Part shown: positions 59,801-64,000 of the stretch, piece after piece
Numbering within the stretch: position 1 is the stretch's first letter
Layout: each line of letters begins with the position of its first letter
Source: an uncultured Ruminococcus sp.
GTDB lineage: Bacteria > Bacillota > Clostridia > Oscillospirales > Ruminococcaceae
Length of the DNA stretch: 64,000 nucleotides
Direction: 5' to 3'
NCBI GenBank assembly: GCA_947627175.1
Contig: CANQVA010000004.1
Span: 107,238 to 171,237, forward strand
The notes under the pieces: generated by a model
Database searches by the model: none
What the model was told of the DNA's origin: nothing
What the model saw: the letters and a program-made list of their open reading frames with translations, nothing else
Translations under genes and position numbers: made by a program

Positions 59801-62773
59801 TTATTTTTTGTCTGATTTTAGTGAATGATAAATCTCCTCCGTAAAAATTCCCAGTACTTCACGCTTAATTTCCTCATCATTGAGCAATAGGGAAAAGAAA
59901 TCCTGATTTTGTTCCAGTCCCTCAATCAAGGCATCATCAATATCGTCAAAATAAGAAAATTCAAATTCTTTCACAGAATTGTTTTTCGCACTTGCTTTCA
60001 ATTTGTCGGACTTCATTAAAATATCTCTGATTTGAAGCATAGCTTTGACTGCAACATCATTGTCATAAGATTTCCCCATTCTGGCATTGATTGATTGAAT
60101 AATTTCTGAAAGTTTTTCTTCTTTTGCAGGAGTTAGCCCGAAAGTTTCCGCTATGGGAAGTTTTACAACAGGTTTTGCAGAAATATCAGATTCAGAATGT
60201 TCGTCCTGTTTTTTCTGGACAAACTGCGTTGCCCTGATTTTGCCGTCAAGGTTATATCCGCTGCCGGAATGTTTGATATTGATATGAGAAAGTAATAGAA
60301 TAATATAGTTATATTTTTTGTGAAGTTCAATATCTTCAAAGCAGGATACCTGAATCATAAACTCATAGAATCTCACGAAATGGCGGAGGTCAACCAAAAT
60401 TTCACGTTGTTTTTCAATACTGTAATGCTCAATCAGCTTTTGTGATTTGTCAAGGCAGAAGTTGATTTTTTTCTTGTCATTTGCCGGTACTTTTTCCTTA
60501 TAGAGTATCTCGTTGACTTTATCCACATCATCAGGGTCAATGATTGCATAAGCATCAATTTGGGCTTCAAGGTCATATATTGCAGTGGGAGTGACTGAAT
60601 TGGAAAGAAGTGTAGTAGTATAATACGGAGCAAATGCTCCTACAATGTCCTCGTAACTGTTGACAAAATCAAGGATAAAAGTTTTTTTCTCAAATGGTGG
60701 GCAGATTCTGTTCAATCGTGAAAGTGTTTGTACAGCATTCACACCTTTTAATTTTTTCATGATATACATGGCACAGAGTTTCGGCTGGTCAAAACCTGTC
60801 TGATATTTGTTAGCAACTAAAAGCACCTGATAATCGTCCTTATCAAATTTTTTAGTGAGTCGATCTTCGGGAATACTGTTAATACCTGCTTCAGTATATT
60901 CAGTATCATTTTCAGGAAGTTTCACTTTACCTGAAAATGCAACAAGTGCATGAATACCGCTGTAACCCTTTCTTGCACAATATTCTTTGAATGCCTGACA
61001 ATATTTCACGGCAGCCTGTCGGGAAGAAGTAATCACCATTGCTTTTGCCTGTCCGCCAAGTTCCTGCATAACAGTTGTGCGGAAATGTTCAACAATTACT
61101 TCAATTCTTTGGGCAATATTCGTTTCGTGTAATTCCACAAATCGGGCAATCTGCCGTTTTGCACTTGCAGTCTGCATTGTAGGGTCTTCTTCTATCTCTT
61201 TGTTAATTTTGTAAAATGTTTTGTAGGTCACATAATTTTGCAAAACATCAAGGATAAAGCCTTCTTCAATTGCCTGTTTCATGGAATACACATGGAACGC
61301 TTCACGCTGTCCGTGTTTGTTCAAAGTGCCGAATAACTGTAAAGTTGTCGGTTTTGGCGTGGCTGTAAAGGCGAACATTGCAACATTCTGTTGTTTTCCA
61401 TTCCTTGCAAGTTCTGCGGCAATTTCGTCCTCCATATCCTGATACAGCTCATCACCCATGCCGAGAGATTGTGTGACCGCTGCCATATCTTTTCCGGCAG
61501 TAGAAGAATGTGCCTCATCAATAATGACCGCAAACCGCTTATTTTTCAAGCCCTGAACGCTGTCCACGATGTAGGGAAATTTCTGTATCGTAGTTGCAAC
61601 AATTTTTGTATTGCCGCTGAGAGCAATAGCAAGGTCAGCAGAATTGCACTTCTCGTCCATAACACGAATAAGCCCTGACTTATGTTCCATACCCATGATC
61701 GCTTTTTGAAGCTGTCTGTCAACAACAACTCTGTCAGTCATGATGATGACATTATCGAAAATAATTTTATTTTCTTCGTCGTGTAGCGTTGCAAGGCGAT
61801 AGGCAAGCCATGCAATTGTATTTGTTTTTCCTGAACCTGCACTATGCTGAATCAGATAATTCAATGAGGTATGATTTTTTTCAATATCGGCAAGAAGTTT
61901 GCGTACGGCATCAAGCTGGTGATAACGAGGAAAAATAATTGTTTCTTTTGTTTCCATTTTTCCTGTTTTTTCATTTTCTTTTTCGGTTGTCTGAATAAAA
62001 ATGAATTTTGAAATCAGGTCAAGAATAGTATCTTTTTTGAGAATATCGTCCCACATATAATGCACGGGATAATCGTCTCCACAAGGAGGATTTCCTGCTC
62101 CGGCATTGACACCTTCGCCGTTGCCCTGATTGAATGGTAGGAAAAATGTCTTTTCACCGTCAAGTTTCGTTGTCATATAGACTTCACGCAAGTCCATAGC
62201 AAAATTAACAAGCGTGCCTGCCTTGAATAAAAATAGCCTTGAATTTTGGTCACGCTCCATGCGGTATTGGTACATTGCATCATCAACAGACTGTCCTGCA
62301 AAATTGCATTTCAGTTCAATAGAGATAATCGCAAAGCCGTTCAGGAAAATCACAACGTCAATACGCTCTTTGTCATTTGCCCACACTTCTTCCATGACGG
62401 AAAATCGGTTCATTTCGTACTTTTTCACGACTTCCTTGTTAAAAGTCGTTGTCGGTTTCGTGTACATCAATTCGAGCTTATGTCCTGAAATTTCCACGCC
62501 GTGACGGAGGACGTTCAGCAGACTGCCTTTTTTCTTCGTGCATTCTGAATTGATTGATGAAATAATCATATCTTCGCAGCTGTCATTGTATTTTTTTCGG
62601 AAATAATCCATTGTTTCGGGCTGTGTGTCATTCAGGAAACCGAACAGCATTTCACGGTCAAGGGCAAAACGTCTGTCAAAATTCGCTGATTTTCTGATGA
62701 TATAGCCGTTTCTGTCATGGAGAATGCCGAGTATTTCTGCCTGATATTCTTTTTCAGTTAAAATATTATTCAT
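59801..62773 (-). CDS. hsdR: type I restriction enzyme R subunit HsdR
   Basis: 990 residues. The N-terminal nuclease domain has the PD-(D/E)xK motif (ISIELKCNF, about residue 152-160), followed by the SF2 helicase motor: AGSGKT (about 310), DEAHSS (about 419), FTATPKPTT, and QTLSRLNR in the second RecA lobe. The C-terminal 150 residues are helical and probably bind the methylase core. It cuts DNA after ATP-driven translocation. Its ATG overlaps the hsdS stop (ATGA). The operon is likely a laterally acquired defence unit beside tmRNA. Confidence 0.95.
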   Translation of the reverse strand: MNNILTEKEYQAEILGILHDRNGYIIRKSANFDRRFALDREMLFGFLNDTQPETMDYFRKKYNDSCEDMIISSINSECTKKKGSLLNVLRHGVEISGHKLELMYTKPTTTFNKEVVKKYEMNRFSVMEEVWANDKERIDVVIFLNGFAIISIELKCNFAGQSVDDAMYQYRMERDQNSRLFLFKAGTLVNFAMDLREVYMTTKLDGEKTFFLPFNQGNGEGVNAGAGNPPCGDDYPVHYMWDDILKKDTILDLISKFIFIQTTEKENEKTGKMETKETIIFPRYHQLDAVRKLLADIEKNHTSLNYLIQHSAGSGKTNTIAWLAYRLATLHDEENKIIFDNVIIMTDRVVVDRQLQKAIMGMEHKSGLIRVMDEKCNSADLAIALSGNTKIVATTIQKFPYIVDSVQGLKNKRFAVIIDEAHSSTAGKDMAAVTQSLGMGDELYQDMEDEIAAELARNGKQQNVAMFAFTATPKPTTLQLFGTLNKHGQREAFHVYSMKQAIEEGFILDVLQNYVTYKTFYKINKEIEEDPTMQTASAKRQIARFVELHETNIAQRIEVIVEHFRTTVMQELGGQAKAMVITSSRQAAVKYCQAFKEYCARKGYSGIHALVAFSGKVKLPENDTEYTEAGINSIPEDRLTKKFDKDDYQVLLVANKYQTGFDQPKLCAMYIMKKLKGVNAVQTLSRLNRICPPFEKKTFILDFVNSYEDIVGAFAPYYTTTLLSNSVTPTAIYDLEAQIDAYAIIDPDDVDKVNEILYKEKVPANDKKKINFCLDKSQKLIEHYSIEKQREILVDLRHFVRFYEFMIQVSCFEDIELHKKYNYIILLLSHINIKHSGSGYNLDGKIRATQFVQKKQDEHSESDISAKPVVKLPIAETFGLTPAKEEKLSEIIQSINARMGKSYDNDVAVKAMLQIRDILMKSDKLKASAKNNSVKEFEFSYFDDIDDALIEGLEQNQDFFSLLLNDEEIKREVLGIFTEEIYHSLKSDKK

Positions 62774-64000
62774 TGCTTTACCTCTTTCTTTCCAGTCACA
62801 TATTCAAAAATAAGCGACTTCTTGTATTCTTCTATTGTTTCAATTTGCTGTTTCTTTTCTGAAATAATACTGTCAATTTCAGCACATTTTTCGTCAAGAT
62901 ATTCTGAAATTTTTTGTTGTTCATATAATGGCGGAATAGGTAAATATGTGTTTCCGAAATCAGCAAATGCTATATTTTTACCATCTCTCATGTTCATAGC
63001 AAATGAGTTTATTTTATCAATGAAAATTTGAGTTTTGAAAAGATACTTATAATATCCGCTAAATATTTCAATAATAGAATAAAACACTTGATAAGCAGGA
63101 GAAACAACACCTTCATATTTAGAATACTCAAATCCACCTTGAAAACTTCTTAAACTAATACAAAAATCACCTTTATGTAATGTTTTCAGTAGAGAAAGAT
63201 TTGTTTCTTCATTAAGTTTCACTGCTTTATAATTGCTGATTTTTTCATATAAGTCTTGAGGAATTACGCCATATTTTTGTGTAGGTGATAAAAGTTGTAA
63301 TTGTACTTCGTTACCTTTTTCATTTCTTTGAATAAAAATGTATTTACCACGCATAATTTCCCAATGTTTCGGAATATCGCCAATCCATTCAATACCGCTG
63401 TTTTTCATTGGTGCATTTTTGTCAAGTCCCTTTGTGACAGCCTCAGTAATTACAGAACGCTTGTATTCTTCAAGTAGTTCAATTTGTCGCTGAATATCCG
63501 AAACAAGAGAATCAATTTCAGCACATTTGCAGTCAAGGTAATCGACGATTTTTTGCTGTTTGTCTATTGGTGCAATAGGAATAAGAACATTTCCAAATTT
63601 TTCTGTAGGTATTCTCATTCTGATTGTATTAAGTTTTCCATTTCCAGACTCTTTAATCAATATACCATTTCCTAACCCAAACAGGCTTTTTTGAAAAACG
63701 GTTGTTTGAAAGATGTAGTTATAATATCTTACATCATGATTTTCTACACGAGGTCGAAACATATAATAAACAGGGCTTACGCATCCAAAGTATTTTGACA
63801 AGCCTACTGAACCTGATAGAATATTCATACTGTTCATTACAATATCACCCGGATATGCAAGCCTATAATCTGACAAATCTTCTTTCGGCTTATTGCCACC
63901 ACCTTCTTTTTCACTGTGAGGAATAACGCCCTGTTTTGCGGTTAAAGATAATATTTCCGAAGTCCTGATTGGATTATTCTTTTCGATTCTTTCTTGCAAA
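62770..64000 (-). CDS. hsdS: type I restriction specificity subunit HsdS (partial, 5' end outside window)
   Basis: At least 409 residues remain. The first target-recognition domain is cut at the window edge and ends near IPTEKFGNVLIPIAPIDKQQKI. It is followed by the helical spacer CAEIDSLVSDIQRQIELLEEYKRS, a second recognition domain (from NSGIEWIGDIPKHWEI) and the second spacer CAEIDSIISEKKQQIETIEEYKKS, ending VTGKKEVKQ. The two near-identical spacers mark HsdS. The methionine at 63999 is probably internal. hsdM probably lies further upstream. Confidence 0.92.
   Translation of the reverse strand, partial: LQERIEKNNPIRTSEILSLTAKQGVIPHSEKEGGGNKPKEDLSDYRLAYPGDIVMNSMNILSGSVGLSKYFGCVSPVYYMFRPRVENHDVRYYNYIFQTTVFQKSLFGLGNGILIKESGNGKLNTIRMRIPTEKFGNVLIPIAPIDKQQKIVDYLDCKCAEIDSLVSDIQRQIELLEEYKRSVITEAVTKGLDKNAPMKNSGIEWIGDIPKHWEIMRGKYIFIQRNEKGNEVQLQLLSPTQKYGVIPQDLYEKISNYKAVKLNEETNLSLLKTLHKGDFCISLRSFQGGFEYSKYEGVVSPAYQVFYSIIEIFSGYYKYLFKTQIFIDKINSFAMNMRDGKNIAFADFGNTYLPIPPLYEQQKISEYLDEKCAEIDSIISEKKQQIETIEEYKKSLIFEYVTGKKEVKQ

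Noticed and set aside
59622..59828. 68-codon plus-strand frame between tmRNA and hsdR
   Set aside because: It contains the hsd terminator stem and no ribosome-binding site; nothing supports translation.

Overview
The window is chromosomal DNA from a low-GC Gram-positive anaerobe of the Clostridia, most likely a Ruminococcus-like member of the Oscillospiraceae (Ruminococcaceae). The evidence is the low GC content, strong AGGAGG ribosome-binding sites, SigA promoters with 17-bp spacers (often with an extended TGN -10), spoVG and SpoIID-type sporulation families, and a surface protein ending in a type I dockerin, the cellulosome or amylosome module typical of Ruminococcus. Species cannot be fixed from the sequence alone.

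Layout. (1) 1-8074, minus strand: the elongation genes mreB-mreC-mreD-PBP2 behind their own promoter, preceded by an operon murC-lexA-zapA-U32 peptidase-dut-DUF4321. (2) 8121-14091: spoVG, a Nudix hydrolase, a YfhO membrane protein, then the sulfur-transfer pair cysteine desulfurase-thiI. (3) 14284-18628: a surface-protein operon of two class B sortases and a secreted SpoIID/LytB-family protein whose motifs are circularly permuted. (4) 18809-33488: a division and cell-wall (dcw) cluster in the order rsmH, ftsL-like, PASTA-PBP, murE, mraY, ftsW, murG, murA, ftsQ, ftsZ and a DivIVA-like coiled-coil gene. It lacks mraZ, murF, murD, murB and ftsA. A structured intergenic element lies inside it (about 20.4-20.64 kb) and a second follows it (about 33.5-33.7 kb). 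(5) 33741-39705: two small cysteine-rich proteins, a TrmK-Nif3 fusion, RlmA-like, RqcH, a 3-methyladenine glycosylase and an AraC regulator. (6) 39724-47439: a lipoprotein GH25 lysozyme, an unknown secreted protein, an ECF-type sigma factor with its membrane partner, a ThrE-type exporter with a palindrome at its promoter, and a PAS-GGDEF-EAL protein. (7) 47606-53433: a CotH-family secreted protein and a 1077-residue leucine-rich-repeat protein with a dockerin. (8) 53510-59539: a beta-CASP metallo-hydrolase, tRNA-Ser(CGA), smpB, an unknown membrane protein, an HD hydrolase, the folate genes folP-folBK-folA, and tmRNA. SmpB and its RNA partner ssrA therefore lie only about 4 kb apart. (9) 59767-64000: a type I restriction system (hsdR and a partial hsdS) next to the tmRNA 3' end, a common island insertion position.

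Most of the window is core envelope and growth machinery. The points most worth a second look are the permuted SpoIID protein beside two sortases, the two structured RNA candidates, the Asn/Tyr-rich tail on FtsQ, two genes that appear to start with AUA, and the operator-like palindrome in the ThrE promoter. No CRISPR array, transposase or prophage was seen.
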